Positions 1 to 6,122 are shown, counted from the first letter of the stretch. The stretch: 8,533 nt of DNA from Miltoncostaeaceae bacterium (GCA_030598075.1 JAUVQP010000059.1:1-8533); one strand, 5' to 3'. A program made the numbers and translations. Notes: generated from the sequence alone by a model not told the origin.

Positions 1-45
1 GGTCATCGGCGGAGCGGCGCACCCGGACTCCTGGAGGCGAGCGTC

Positions 46-66
46 CTAGTGCCGTGTCAGGGAACC
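46..66 (+). repeat. Left terminal inverted repeat
   Basis: Left arm of the 46-213 element. It pairs with 193-213 at 20 of 21 positions. Confidence 0.8.
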
Positions 67-192
67 ATGGCGTGTTCTGGCCGCGAAAACCCCGCGGGGC
101 AAGGACGCAGCGTCATCGCCATGGTTGAGTCCATGGCGATGACCGAGGACACCGCATCCGCGATGGTTTGCAGCGAGGAAGAAGGGGGCAAA

Positions 193-213
193 GGTTTCCT
201 GACACGGCACTAG
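193..213 (-). repeat. Right terminal inverted repeat
   Basis: Right arm of the 46-213 element. The octamer GGCACTAG at its outer end occurs again 21 bp further on, at 227-234. Confidence 0.8.
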
Positions 214-315
214 CCCCCCGGGAGGGGGCACTAGGGTTGCGTCAGCGTCTGCGGCGGCCCTCGAGGGGCGCGCCGGCCCGGGGGATGCTCCGGGGACACG
301 AGCAGCGGAGCGACG
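214..315. other. Intergenic stretch upstream of the SRPBCC gene
   Basis: I see no gene here. CTAG-CCCCC-CGGGA-GGGGG-CA-CTAG (210-234) can fold as a short GC hairpin just outside the MITE-like element. No convincing -35/-10 pair was found. The ribosome binding site of the next gene (GGAG, 307-310) lies at the right end. Confidence 0.4.
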
Positions 316-741
316 ATGGCTGACATCGAGGAACGCATGACCGTCGCGCGTCCACCGGAGGACGTCCGAGCGTTCATCTTGGACGCCGGGCGGGCGACCA
401 ACTGGCAGGGGAACCTGACGGAGTACGAGCAGACCACCCCGGGTCCAGCCGGAGAGGGGACACGCTCGCGCGGGGTCTCGGAGGTCGTCGGGATGCGCAT
501 GGAATGGACAGCCGAAATCGTCGACTGGGGGGAGAGCGGCTGGACGTGGAGGAGCGTGGAATCGGAACCCCCGTGGGAGATTCGCTGGACGATCGAGCCG
601 GTGGACGACGGCACGGAGGTCATCTTTGAGCAGTCTTCCCCCAGCCTGGAGGGAATGAAGGGCATGATCGCTCGGAAAATCCTCGGAGCCCAGGCGGTGA
701 AGGACCTGGAGCAGCTCCGGGAGATGGTCGAGGCCGGGTAG
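316..741 (+). CDS. SRPBCC (START/polyketide cyclase-like) family protein
   Basis: The product is 141 aa, the usual length for a single SRPBCC domain, a helix-grip fold with a deep hydrophobic ligand pocket. The layout fits: a first strand ending in ARPPEDV (about residues 11-17), then the helix with VRAFILDAGRATNWQGN, where the W is typical of this family, then a run of beta strands (EWTAEIVDWGESGWTWRSVE, about 57-77; IRWTIEPVDDGTEVIFEQ, about 83-100), and a long C-terminal helix with AVKDLEQLREMVEA. No signal peptide or membrane segment is visible. The ATG at 316 has GGAG at 307-310 with 5-nt spacing. The next ATG (337) would cut the first strand, so 316 is preferred. The ligand cannot be predicted. 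A hairpin follows the stop codon immediately. Confidence 0.85.
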   Translation: MADIEERMTVARPPEDVRAFILDAGRATNWQGNLTEYEQTTPGPAGEGTRSRGVSEVVGMRMEWTAEIVDWGESGWTWRSVESEPPWEIRWTIEPVDDGTEVIFEQSSPSLEGMKGMIARKILGAQAVKDLEQLREMVEAG

Positions 742-762
742 CCGCGCTGCAGCGGAGCGCGG
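742..762 (+). terminator. Stem-loop directly after the SRPBCC stop codon
   Basis: CCGCGCT (742-748) and AGCGCGG (756-762) form a perfect 7-bp stem around a 7-nt loop, starting one base after the TAG at 739-741. There is no T-tract, as is common in high-GC actinobacteria. It is therefore a candidate terminator or mRNA-end stabiliser only. Confidence 0.45.
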
Positions 763-764
763 TC

Positions 765-960
765 GAGCCCCTCCGTCTTGGCCGGATGGCTCAGGACGGC
801 CACTTCGCGCTCTCGGCCATCGACCCGGACAACTTCTACCGCTACATCAGCCTGCTCGGCCGCATCGTGAGCATCGACGACGACACCGACCCGGCCGACA
901 TCGTCCGGCTCGCGCGCCGCTACATGGGGGAGCCGTGTCCGGTCCCCGGGGCGCCGCCCG
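765..960 (+). pseudogene. Remnant of PPOX-class F420-dependent oxidoreductase
   Basis: In the frame of the ATG at 786 the translation HFALSAIDPDNFYRYISLLG, followed by RIVSIDDDTDPADIVRLARR and YMGE, matches the middle-to-late part of split-barrel F420/FMN-binding PPOX-class proteins, where (V/A)LS..DPDN.YRY....GRV and LA.RY.G are typical. These enzymes are usually about 130-150 aa. Here the N-terminal half is missing: upstream in frame are only a few unrelated residues and then the SRPBCC terminator region. The C-terminal end is lost too, because after about 955 the frame runs antisense into the cupin gene and turns into low-complexity Arg-rich sequence. About 60 family-like residues remain, so a functional enzyme is unlikely. 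The boundaries are approximate. The family call rests on recalled motifs, not an alignment. Confidence 0.6.
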
Positions 961-1329
961 TCATGCGGGCAGCTGAGCGAAGACGATGCTCACGTCCTCG
1001 TCGCCCACCACGCGGGTCGTGTGGCCCCGCCCAGCGACGTCCTCAACGAGCCCCATGTCGCCGGCTCGAAGCCTCCGCACCTCGCCGTCGCTGACGCCGA
1101 CCTCGATCTCCCCGGCGAGCACGAAGAAGAGCTGACGCCGCGGCGCGCGGTGCCAGTCGCTGCTCCAGCGGGCGGGGATCCGGCAGATGAGGCAGCGGCT
1201 CACGTCCACCGGCTCGGAGACGAGGAAGGCGGGTGCCGGGGGCGTGAGCTCCACCTCGGACAGCGCGATCTCGAACGGGCCGAAGTGCGACTCTCCGTCG
1301 GCATCGCTGTAAAGGCGCACCAAGCCCAT
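961..1329 (-). CDS. Cupin-domain protein
   Basis: The product is 122 aa and a single small cupin barrel. The two cupin motifs are visible. In motif 1, WHRAPRRQLFFVLAGEIEV (about residues 59-77) has H60 but Q66 where many cupins carry the metal-binding Glu. In motif 2, RAGDMGLVEDVAGRGHTTRV (about 88-107) has H103. The conserved turn glycines G73 and G90 are present. The reduced set of metal ligands leaves open whether it binds metal or acts as an enzyme. The start ATG at 1329 has no obvious Shine-Dalgarno sequence. It faces the PPOX remnant tail-to-tail, and its own stop (TGA, 963-961) sits where that gene's homology ends. The secreted repeat protein diverges from it. Substrate and role are unknown. 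Confidence 0.85.
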   Translation of the reverse strand: MGLVRLYSDADGESHFGPFEIALSEVELTPPAPAFLVSEPVDVSRCLICRIPARWSSDWHRAPRRQLFFVLAGEIEVGVSDGEVRRLRAGDMGLVEDVAGRGHTTRVVGDEDVSIVFAQLPA

Positions 1330-1474
1330 GCGGGGAGCGTGTCAGGCGGGTCGGCCGTCGCCCCGCTGCGGCTCGTGGGAGACATCCGCCCAGACGATGG
1401 TCCTCCGCCGGCCGGGTCCAGGAGGGAACGCCGCAGCTCGCCCGCGCCGCGAGGATGGCGCTAGTGTCGGGTTC
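1330..1474. other. Divergent intergenic region between the cupin and secreted-protein genes
   Basis: A 145-bp gap between divergent starts. The only strong signal is the -10-like TAGTGT next to the plus-strand GTG. I see no matching promoter for the cupin gene. Confidence 0.4.
1462..1467 (+). promoter_or_regulatory. -10 element (TAGTGT) for a leaderless mRNA
   Basis: TAGTGT matches the actinobacterial TANNNT -10 pattern and lies 7 nt before the GTG at 1475, so transcription would begin at or next to the start codon. No Shine-Dalgarno sequence is suitably placed and no clear -35 is visible. Confidence 0.5.
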
Positions 1475-2914
1475 GTGAGGAGGGTGCGACACGCGTCGCT
1501 GGCCGCTCTCGCGCTCGCGGCTCTCGTTCCGGCGAGCGCCGCGGCCCAGTGGTCGGATGCCCAGGCGGTGACGCCTTCCGGTCGCAATGCGCGCTCTCCC
1601 GATGTCGCCGTCAACGCCCGGGGAGACGCCATCGCGGCGTGGATCATCAGCGCTCGCTCCGGACGCTCCGTGATCCGAGCCTCAATCCGTCCGGCCGGCC
1701 GTGCGTGGGGGCCGGCGCGGACCCTGTCGCGCGTCGGCCGATCGGCGCGGGATCCCCGGGTCGCGATCAACGATCGCGGTCAAGTCCTCGCGGCGTGGCG
1801 CCGAGTGGCCCGAAACCGACGCGTCCGCGTCGCCGGGGGGCGCCTCAGGCCGCAGGCCGTATACGTCGTCCAGGCCCGCCGGACGAACGTGCGCTCGGCC
1901 TCGTGGGACAAGACCCAGACCCTGTCGTCCGCGCGGCAGAAGACGGGCGCGCCGCGCGTCGGCCTCGACGCGCGCGGCAGCGCGGTCGTCACCTGGCACT
2001 GGGGAACCGGCACCGCCCCCGGGAACCCGGGCTTCGTGTCGCGCGTCCAGGCCGCCGTCGCCCCTCGGGGGGGCCGCTTCCGTGGCGCTCAACGGCTCTC
2101 GCGCCTCGGCGGCTGCGCTCAGGCCGTGGGGCTCCCGGACGTCGCCATGGGCGAGGGCGGGCACGCCATCGCTTGGTGGGAGTGCCGCCGGAACCGGCGG
2201 GACATCGCCCTCGACTACGCGACGCTCAGCCCTGGCGCCGCCCGCCTCGGCGCCGACCGTCGCCTTCGCGGTGTGGCGCGCGGCGAGCTCTCCGTGAGCG
2301 CCACGGTGGCGAGCGACGGCGCGGCCGTCATGGCGCTCACCGGAATGGGCGGCGCTCGGGCGCCGCTGCTGCTCGTCACCGAGCGTCCGGCGGGCTCGGG
2401 CGCGCTCGCCCGCCTTCCCGTCCCGCTCAACGGGCAGCGGGTCAGCGCCATCGCCGTCGCGGGAACGGCGAGCGGAGACTCGATCGCGGCGTGGATCGGA
2501 GCCCGCACGGGCTCCGAGGCGCTCGCGCCGCTCGGCGCGGCGAGCCGCGCCGCCAGCGCCCTCTTCTTCGGCCCGAGCGAGGAGCTTCAGGCGCCGCGGC
2601 GCGCGGAGGCGCTCGGCGCGGCTCTCGCCGCGAGCGGCTCGGCGAACGTCATCTGGGTGCAGGGCGTGGGTCGCACCCAGCGCGTGCTCACGACGACCCG
2701 GCCGAGCGTCGCGCGACCGTGGGGTGCCCCCGAGGCCATCTCGTCCGCGGGCGAGATCGACATCCAGGGGGCCCCGGCCATCGCCGTCGACGCCGACGGT
2801 GACGCCATCGCCGTCTGGTCACGGCGCGTGGACGGACGCTTCCGCGTCGAGCGGGCCGAGTACCGCGCCACGCGGGAAACGGCCGGCGTCCTGCCGCCCC
2901 CAACGCGGCCCTAG
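1475..2914 (+). CDS. Secreted eight-repeat, beta-propeller-like protein
   Basis: The product is 479 aa from the GTG at 1475. A Sec signal peptide is clear: MRRVRH, the hydrophobic LAALALAALVPA, then ASAAA before QW (cleavage near residue 24). The mature part contains about eight copies of the strand-turn motif P-x-VAV-(N/D)-ARGDAIAAW, starting near residues 42, 94, 160, 221, 275, 324, 380 and 434, about 49-66 residues apart. Several are preceded by a W-x-x-A-x-x-LS segment. This spacing and the paired-strand pattern suggest propeller blades, and similar exported repeat proteins of unknown role are frequent in Thermoleophilia. No catalytic residues, sortase motif or C-terminal membrane anchor are visible. 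Starts further upstream are in frame but would bury the signal peptide. The function is unknown; an extracellular binding or structural role is an inference. The TAG stop overlaps the stop of the convergent gene. Confidence 0.8.
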   Translation: MRRVRHASLAALALAALVPASAAAQWSDAQAVTPSGRNARSPDVAVNARGDAIAAWIISARSGRSVIRASIRPAGRAWGPARTLSRVGRSARDPRVAINDRGQVLAAWRRVARNRRVRVAGGRLRPQAVYVVQARRTNVRSASWDKTQTLSSARQKTGAPRVGLDARGSAVVTWHWGTGTAPGNPGFVSRVQAAVAPRGGRFRGAQRLSRLGGCAQAVGLPDVAMGEGGHAIAWWECRRNRRDIALDYATLSPGAARLGADRRLRGVARGELSVSATVASDGAAVMALTGMGGARAPLLLVTERPAGSGALARLPVPLNGQRVSAIAVAGTASGDSIAAWIGARTGSEALAPLGAASRAASALFFGPSEELQAPRRAEALGAALAASGSANVIWVQGVGRTQRVLTTTRPSVARPWGAPEAISSAGEIDIQGAPAIAVDADGDAIAVWSRRVDGRFRVERAEYRATRETAGVLPPPTRP

Positions 2915-3894
2915 GACGCCGGGCTCGGCTGGGGAATCGTGGCGGCCTCGCGCGCGGGCTCGTCGGCCTCCTTCGCCATGTCGGCGACGGGGTCGAGCGC
3001 GACGCTCAGCGCGGCGCACGCCACCTGGAGTTCCTCCGCATCCGGCTCCGCTGTCGTGAGGCGCTGCGCGAGCAAGCCCGGGGCCGAGAGAAACGAGAGC
3101 CTCCCCCTTGCGCGCATCGCGGCCCGCCGTTGCAGCTCGAACGAGATCGCCGTGACGATGGGGGCGCCGATGATGCGCGTGGCGATCAGGGCCGGATAGG
3201 TGAAGATGCCCGTGACCGCGAGAACCGCCCCGTACACGGCGATCGACACGAGAGCCGAGACCACCAGAAACGATGTCCCGCAGCGGGGGTGGAAGCGGCT
3301 GAACGGGGCGGCGGCCTCGACGGTGAGCGGGCGCCCGGCCTCGAACGCGGCGATGGCTTTGTGCTCCGCCCCGTGGTAGCCGAGGATCCGCCGAAACGGC
3401 CGAAAGCGGCTGAGCACCCAGAGCGTCAGGAGGAGGAGACTCAGCCGCAGCAACGCGTCGGTGACGATGAACGCCGCCCCGGTGAGACCAATCTCCTTGG
3501 CGATGACGATCGGGGCGATGCGAAAGGCCGCCACCTGAATGCCGACCCCGACGAACGCCGAGAGCACGATCAGCACGCGTGCCCCGAAGCCGAGCGAGGC
3601 CTCTTCCTCCTCCTCCTCCTCCTCGTCGGCGCCGGCGACGACGCTCCAGCGAAGCTCCTCCGAGGCGGTCAGAGCGCGCTTGCCGACGGAGAGAGCCATG
3701 TGAATCGCCAGCACTCCGCGAACCAGGGGCCACGCGGCCCAGCGCTGGGTGCGCGGCGGAAGATCGAACCCGTCGGTGAGGATCTCGCCGGTGTCCTCAT
3801 GGCGGACGGCGATGCCGACTCGCTCACGGGTGCGCATCATGACTCCCCCCGGCAGGGCGCTTCCCCCGACCTGGGGCGGCTTCGACGTGGAGAT
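2911..3894 (-). CDS. DUF1385 (YqhQ-like) integral membrane protein, apparent ATC start
   Basis: The product is about 327 aa. DUF1385 hallmarks are present: N-terminal KPPQVGGSALPGGVMMR (residues 5-21), YHGAEHK (173-179) and FHPRCGTSF (201-209). Hydrophobic segments lie near residues 106-132, 138-162 and 208-255, the last probably two helices. A loop carries eight consecutive Glu (91-98). The C-terminal PDAEELQVACAAL is typical. The molecular role of the family is not settled. No ATG, GTG or TTG precedes the conserved N-terminus at a sensible place. An ATC at 3894-3892 has a perfect AAGGAG (3907-3902) 7 nt upstream, and the protein from there matches the usual family N-terminus. The ATG at 3840 would delete the conserved VGG...GGV segment. 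The ATG at 4044 would overlap the preceding gene by 128 nt. It is the last of three genes, 22 nt after the previous stop. Confidence 0.85.
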   Translation of the reverse strand: MSTSKPPQVGGSALPGGVMMRTRERVGIAVRHEDTGEILTDGFDLPPRTQRWAAWPLVRGVLAIHMALSVGKRALTASEELRWSVVAGADEEEEEEEEASLGFGARVLIVLSAFVGVGIQVAAFRIAPIVIAKEIGLTGAAFIVTDALLRLSLLLLTLWVLSRFRPFRRILGYHGAEHKAIAAFEAGRPLTVEAAAPFSRFHPRCGTSFLVVSALVSIAVYGAVLAVTGIFTYPALIATRIIGAPIVTAISFELQRRAAMRARGRLSFLSAPGLLAQRLTTAEPDAEELQVACAALSVALDPVADMAKEADEPAREAATIPQPSPAS

Positions 3895-3901
3895 TCCCGC
3901 T

Positions 3902-3907
3902 CTCCTT
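3902..3907 (-). promoter_or_regulatory. Shine-Dalgarno AAGGAG that decides the ATC start
   Basis: AAGGAG read on the minus strand lies in the 22-nt gap after the preceding stop (TGA, 3919-3917) and exactly 7 nt before ATC at 3894. It is the strongest ribosome binding site in the window, and no standard start codon is in range. Confidence 0.65.
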
Positions 3908-3916
3908 ACTGCGAGA

Positions 3917-4288
3917 TCAGGGCGCCGAGTACCCGGCGCCGTCGACCGATGATCGGCGAGATGCCCCGAGAAGTGAAGTGGGCTCGTCGGAGGGCTGCGG
4001 TTCGTCCTCGAGCGCAACGCTGAGCCGAACGAGCTGCGCGGCACCGAGCCCGGCCGCCCTCAGCGCCTCCTTCGCGAGCCGGCTGCCATCCCGAGCGGCG
4101 TCGGCCATCCCGAGCCGGACGTCGATGCCGAACGATGCCGACAGCTCGTTGCGCTCGACCACGGCCGACGCTCCGTCACACGAAGCGGGGCCGGGAAGGC
4201 CTCGGAGTGCCCGGTCGAGCCGACGGCTGGCGTCCTCCGGAAGGTCGTCCGCGGTGACGGCCGTGTAGTCGACGCGGTAGCGCTTCAT
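3917..4288 (-). CDS. Hypothetical protein, small alpha/beta
   Basis: The product is 123 aa from the ATG at 4288. I do not recognise the family. The sequence starts with a strand (KRYRVDYTAVTADD), followed by a helix (EDASRRLDRALRGL), a strand pair around AVVERNELSASFGIDVRLG, a helix (ADAARDGSRLAKEALRAAGL, about residues 67-86) and a final strand (AQLVRLSVALED), then a polar tail. The beta-alpha-beta-beta-alpha-beta order suggests a ferredoxin-like fold, which is inference only. There are no cysteine clusters, membrane segments or signal peptide. AAGG at 4303-4300 overlaps the stop of the gene before it and serves as a modest ribosome binding site. A GTG at 4300 in the same frame is possible but would leave no room for one. 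It is the middle gene of the operon with DUF1385. Confidence 0.7.
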   Translation of the reverse strand: MKRYRVDYTAVTADDLPEDASRRLDRALRGLPGPASCDGASAVVERNELSASFGIDVRLGMADAARDGSRLAKEALRAAGLGAAQLVRLSVALEDEPQPSDEPTSLLGASRRSSVDGAGYSAP

Positions 4289-4301
4289 CGCTCCCGGCAC
4301 C

Positions 4302-4796
4302 TTAGTGCACCGGGCGCTCGTCGCTCGCGCACGCCCAAGCGGCGGCCTCGTCGCGGTTCCGGACCCCGGCGAGTCGGTCGAGCATCACGATGCGCTGCCC
4401 GGGGGCCACGAACGCGCTGACCGCCCACCACCAAAGGTCGTCGGTGTCCTCAACCACGATGCCGATCCGATGGAGCGGCGCCGGCTCCGACATGGCGATT
4501 CGAGCCTCGGGTATCGCGCTGTGTGGTCCGAGAGCGAGGGCCAGCGCGCCGTCCGAGCCGAGAAGATGAGGGCCCGCGCCGTCGCTGAGCAGGGCGGGCA
4601 GTCTGAGGGCGATGGCCGCGCGCTCACGATCCCCGACGCCACGCCCGGAGAGTCGCCGAGCCATCCTCTCGCCCTCGGGGCGCGTGACCCCGGCGAAGCT
4701 CGTCGTTCCGTCGGCGAACCGGAGCGCCCAGCGGCGGGTCGCGTCGGCCCTCCCAAGGGGAGCGTCCGGCGCGCGAACCACGGTCGTGCCGACCAT
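4302..4796 (-). CDS. Hypothetical protein, first gene of the DUF1385 operon
   Basis: The product is 164 aa and I do not recognise it. There is a strand-rich N-terminal part (RRWALRFADGTTSFAGV, about residues 21-37), an Arg-rich helix (EGERMARRLSGRG), a hydrophobic middle (LGSDGALALALGP) and a C-terminal part with a run of three Trp (DDLWWWAVSAFVAPGQRIV, about 119-137). There is no signal peptide and no clear membrane helix. The ATG at 4796 lies 8 nt after the -10-like TATGCT (4810-4805), suggesting a leaderless mRNA. The next gene starts 13 nt after its TAA stop, so the three genes are probably co-transcribed. The only clue to function is the link to the DUF1385 membrane protein. Confidence 0.7.
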   Translation of the reverse strand: MVGTTVVRAPDAPLGRADATRRWALRFADGTTSFAGVTRPEGERMARRLSGRGVGDRERAAIALRLPALLSDGAGPHLLGSDGALALALGPHSAIPEARIAMSEPAPLHRIGIVVEDTDDLWWWAVSAFVAPGQRIVMLDRLAGVRNRDEAAAWACASDERPVH

Positions 4797-4804
4797 CGCC
4801 CGCG

Positions 4805-4814
4805 AGCATAGGCT
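4805..4814. promoter_or_regulatory. Shared palindromic -10 for divergent promoters
   Basis: AGCATAGGCT contains TAGGCT on the plus strand (4809-4814), 7 nt before GTG 4822, and TATGCT on the minus strand (4810-4805), 8 nt before ATG 4796. Both fit TANNNT and both use the TA at 4809-4810. I see no convincing -35 on either side. Confidence 0.5.
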
Positions 4815-4821
4815 TCACGGG

Positions 4822-5829
4822 GTGCGCGCGATGGTGCTGACCGAAACCGGCCCGGCGCACGACGCCGGCCCGCTGATCGCCGTGGAGCGACCGACGCCCT
4901 CCCCCGGAGAGGGCGAGATCCTGTTGGCCGTCAGCGCCTGCGGCGTGTGCAGGACCGACCTCCAGCTCGTCGAGGGCGATCTCGCCGCACGACGACTTCC
5001 GATCGTGCCGGGCCATCAGATCGTGGGACGCGTGGAGGCCGTCGGCCCCGGCGTGCACGATTGGGCCGAGGGCGAGCGGGCCGGCGCGACGTGGCTCGCC
5101 GAGACCTGCGGGCGCTGCGTTCGCTGTCGGTCCGGCCGCGAGAACCTCTGCGTGGACGCCCGCTTCACCGGGTGGGATGTGGACGGCGGCTTCGCGGAGT
5201 ACTGCGTCGTCCGCGCCGACGTGGCCGCCCGCATCCCCGACTCGTTCGGCGACCTCGATGCAGCGCCACTTCTGTGCGGCGGTGTGATCGGGTTCCGCGC
5301 GCTGAGATTGTCGGGCGTCCAGCCCGGCCAACGGCTGGGCCTCTACGGCTTCGGAGCGTCCGCCCTCTGCGCGATCCAGATCGCGCGACACTGGGACTGC
5401 CGGGTCTTCGTCTGCACCCGATCGGAGCGGGAGCGCGAGCGAGCCCGCCGGCTGGGAGCCGTCTGGGTCGGTGGCTACGACGACGAGCCGCCCGAGCCGC
5501 TGGATGCCGCGATCACCTTCGCCCCCGTGGGCGAGGTGGTGGTCTCTGCCCTGTCCGCGCTCGATCGTGGCGGCACGGTGGCGATCAACGCCATCCACCT
5601 GGACCGCGTGCCCAGCTTCCCGTACGAGGCGCTGTGGTGGGAGCGGTCGATCCGGAGCATCGCCAACGTGACGCGAGCAGACGTTCGCGATTTCCTGCGG
5701 CTGGCCGCCGATATTCCGGTGGTGACCCAGTTCGAGACGCTGCGGCTCGAGGCCGCGAACGCGGCGCTTCGACGACTGCGCGACGGCGACATCGACGGAG
5801 CCGCCGTGCTCATCCCGGAGCCCGAATGA
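4822..5829 (+). CDS. Zinc-dependent alcohol dehydrogenase, AdhA-like
   Basis: The product is 335 aa of the medium-chain dehydrogenase/reductase superfamily, which oxidises alcohols or reduces aldehydes with NAD(P). Catalytic zinc ligands are C40 in CGVCRTDL, H65 in PGHQIVG and C152 in LLCGGV. The structural zinc site is C96, C99, C102 and C110 (CGRCVRC...ENLC). The nucleotide-binding turn is LYGFGASA (about 174-181), which replaces GXGXXG in the AdhA-type subgroup. Later segments (FAPVGEVVVSAL, RGGTVAINAIHL, ERSIRSIANVTR and the C-terminal GDIDGAAVLIP) also fit that subgroup. PGHQ in place of the commoner PGHE is seen near the catalytic zinc. The start is GTG 4822 (7 nt after the -10) or ATG 4831; both are in frame and neither has a good Shine-Dalgarno sequence. 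The true substrate cannot be read from sequence. It is transcribed alone, divergent from the DUF1385 operon. Confidence 0.92.
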   Translation: MRAMVLTETGPAHDAGPLIAVERPTPSPGEGEILLAVSACGVCRTDLQLVEGDLAARRLPIVPGHQIVGRVEAVGPGVHDWAEGERAGATWLAETCGRCVRCRSGRENLCVDARFTGWDVDGGFAEYCVVRADVAARIPDSFGDLDAAPLLCGGVIGFRALRLSGVQPGQRLGLYGFGASALCAIQIARHWDCRVFVCTRSERERERARRLGAVWVGGYDDEPPEPLDAAITFAPVGEVVVSALSALDRGGTVAINAIHLDRVPSFPYEALWWERSIRSIANVTRADVRDFLRLAADIPVVTQFETLRLEAANAALRRLRDGDIDGAAVLIPEPE

Positions 5830-5836
5830 CGGCAGA

Positions 5837-5863
5837 GGCCGCCACCGCGGTTCGGTGACGGCC
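5837..5863. terminator. Hairpin between convergent genes, likely bidirectional terminator
   Basis: GGCCG (5837-5841) pairs with CGGCC (5859-5863), and CACCG (5843-5847) pairs with CGGTG (5853-5857), with one C/A mismatch between them and a 5-nt loop. It sits in the 47-bp gap between the dehydrogenase stop and the pilin gene stop, so it could serve both strands. It has no T-tract. Confidence 0.5.
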
Positions 5864-5876
5864 CCCGCGCGCCGGC

Positions 5877-6104
5877 CTACAGCCCGCCGGTGGCCCTCTT
5901 GATGGAGGCGGTGACCGCCTTCTTGAGCTCCTTCCCCACGTCGGGCGCCCACCCCTTGGACGCCGCGGCGACGGCCGCGATGAGCAGCGTGACCATGACG
6001 ACCACACCGACGTACTCCACCGTTCCCTGGCCCCGCTGACCAGCCGCGCGGTCCGCCAGGGCGCTCGCCGTCACCTGAAGCCACGCCATGAGCATGTAGG
6101 GCAT
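5877..6104 (-). CDS. Flp-type prepilin (class IVb pilin-like)
   Basis: The product is 75 aa from the ATG at 6104. The segment RGQGTVEYVG matches the Flp prepilin processing site G|XXXXEY (G25, then Q26 G27 T28 V29 E30 Y31), normally cut by a TadV-type prepilin peptidase. It is followed by the hydrophobic VGVVVMVTLLIAAVAAA (about 32-48) and a short Lys-rich amphipathic tail (GKELKKAVTASIKRA). A mature pilin of about 50 aa fits Flp pilins, which build thin adhesive or secretion-linked fibres at the cell surface. The ATG has a strong GGGGGAGG ribosome binding site; an upstream in-frame ATG at 6194 has none and is not needed. It lies 86 nt downstream of a second prepilin-like gene. No TadA/B/C, RcpA or TadV gene is in the window, so assembly must depend on genes elsewhere. 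Confidence 0.8.
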   Translation of the reverse strand: MPYMLMAWLQVTASALADRAAGQRGQGTVEYVGVVVMVTLLIAAVAAASKGWAPDVGKELKKAVTASIKRATGGL

Positions 6105-6122
6105 CGATCCTCCCCCAGATCG
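6105..6122 (-). promoter_or_regulatory. Ribosome binding site in a small hairpin loop, prepilin gene
   Basis: On the minus strand CGATC (6122-6118) and GATCG (6109-6105) can pair around the 8-nt loop TGGGGGAG, which carries most of the Shine-Dalgarno sequence. The ATG follows immediately at 6104. The stem is only 5 bp, so any control by folding would be mild. Confidence 0.4.

Larger units (their letters stand above)
46..213. mobile_element. MITE-like element with 21-bp terminal inverted repeats
   Basis: The 21-bp arms at 46-66 and 193-213 are inverted copies with one mismatch (position 62 on the left). Both ends read CTAGTGCC when read inward. Near the centre is a perfect 13-bp inverted repeat (112-124 and 131-143) with a 6-nt loop, and a smaller CCGCG/CGCGG hairpin lies at 81-97. 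The outer CTAG ends are compatible with a TA target duplication as in IS630/mariner-type elements, but the family is an inference. No transposase is encoded; a 61-codon minus-strand frame crosses both arms and looks like no protein. A non-autonomous element (MITE) or an intergenic structured repeat fits best. Showing that it is mobile needs other copies in the genome. Confidence 0.7.

Noticed and set aside
1..49. Possible 3' end of a gene entering from the left (plus strand, stop TAG 47-49)
   Set aside because: Only about 15 codons are visible and the stop lies in the MITE arm, so it cannot be told from chance.
46..231. 61-codon frame spanning the MITE-like element
   Set aside because: It runs through both inverted-repeat arms and has no ribosome binding site; the DNA symmetry explains the region better.
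231..803. Open frame of 190 codons on the minus strand over the SRPBCC gene
   Set aside because: Ser/Pro/Arg-rich with no fold-like pattern, while the plus strand encodes a clear SRPBCC domain.
3130..4023. Open frame of 297 codons on the plus strand
   Set aside because: Antisense to the DUF1385 gene, which carries clear family motifs; its own translation is low-complexity Arg/Glu/Asp.
3895..4044. Extended DUF1385 start at ATG 4044
   Set aside because: The extra 50 residues overlap the preceding gene, lack any family resemblance and have no ribosome binding site in the right place.
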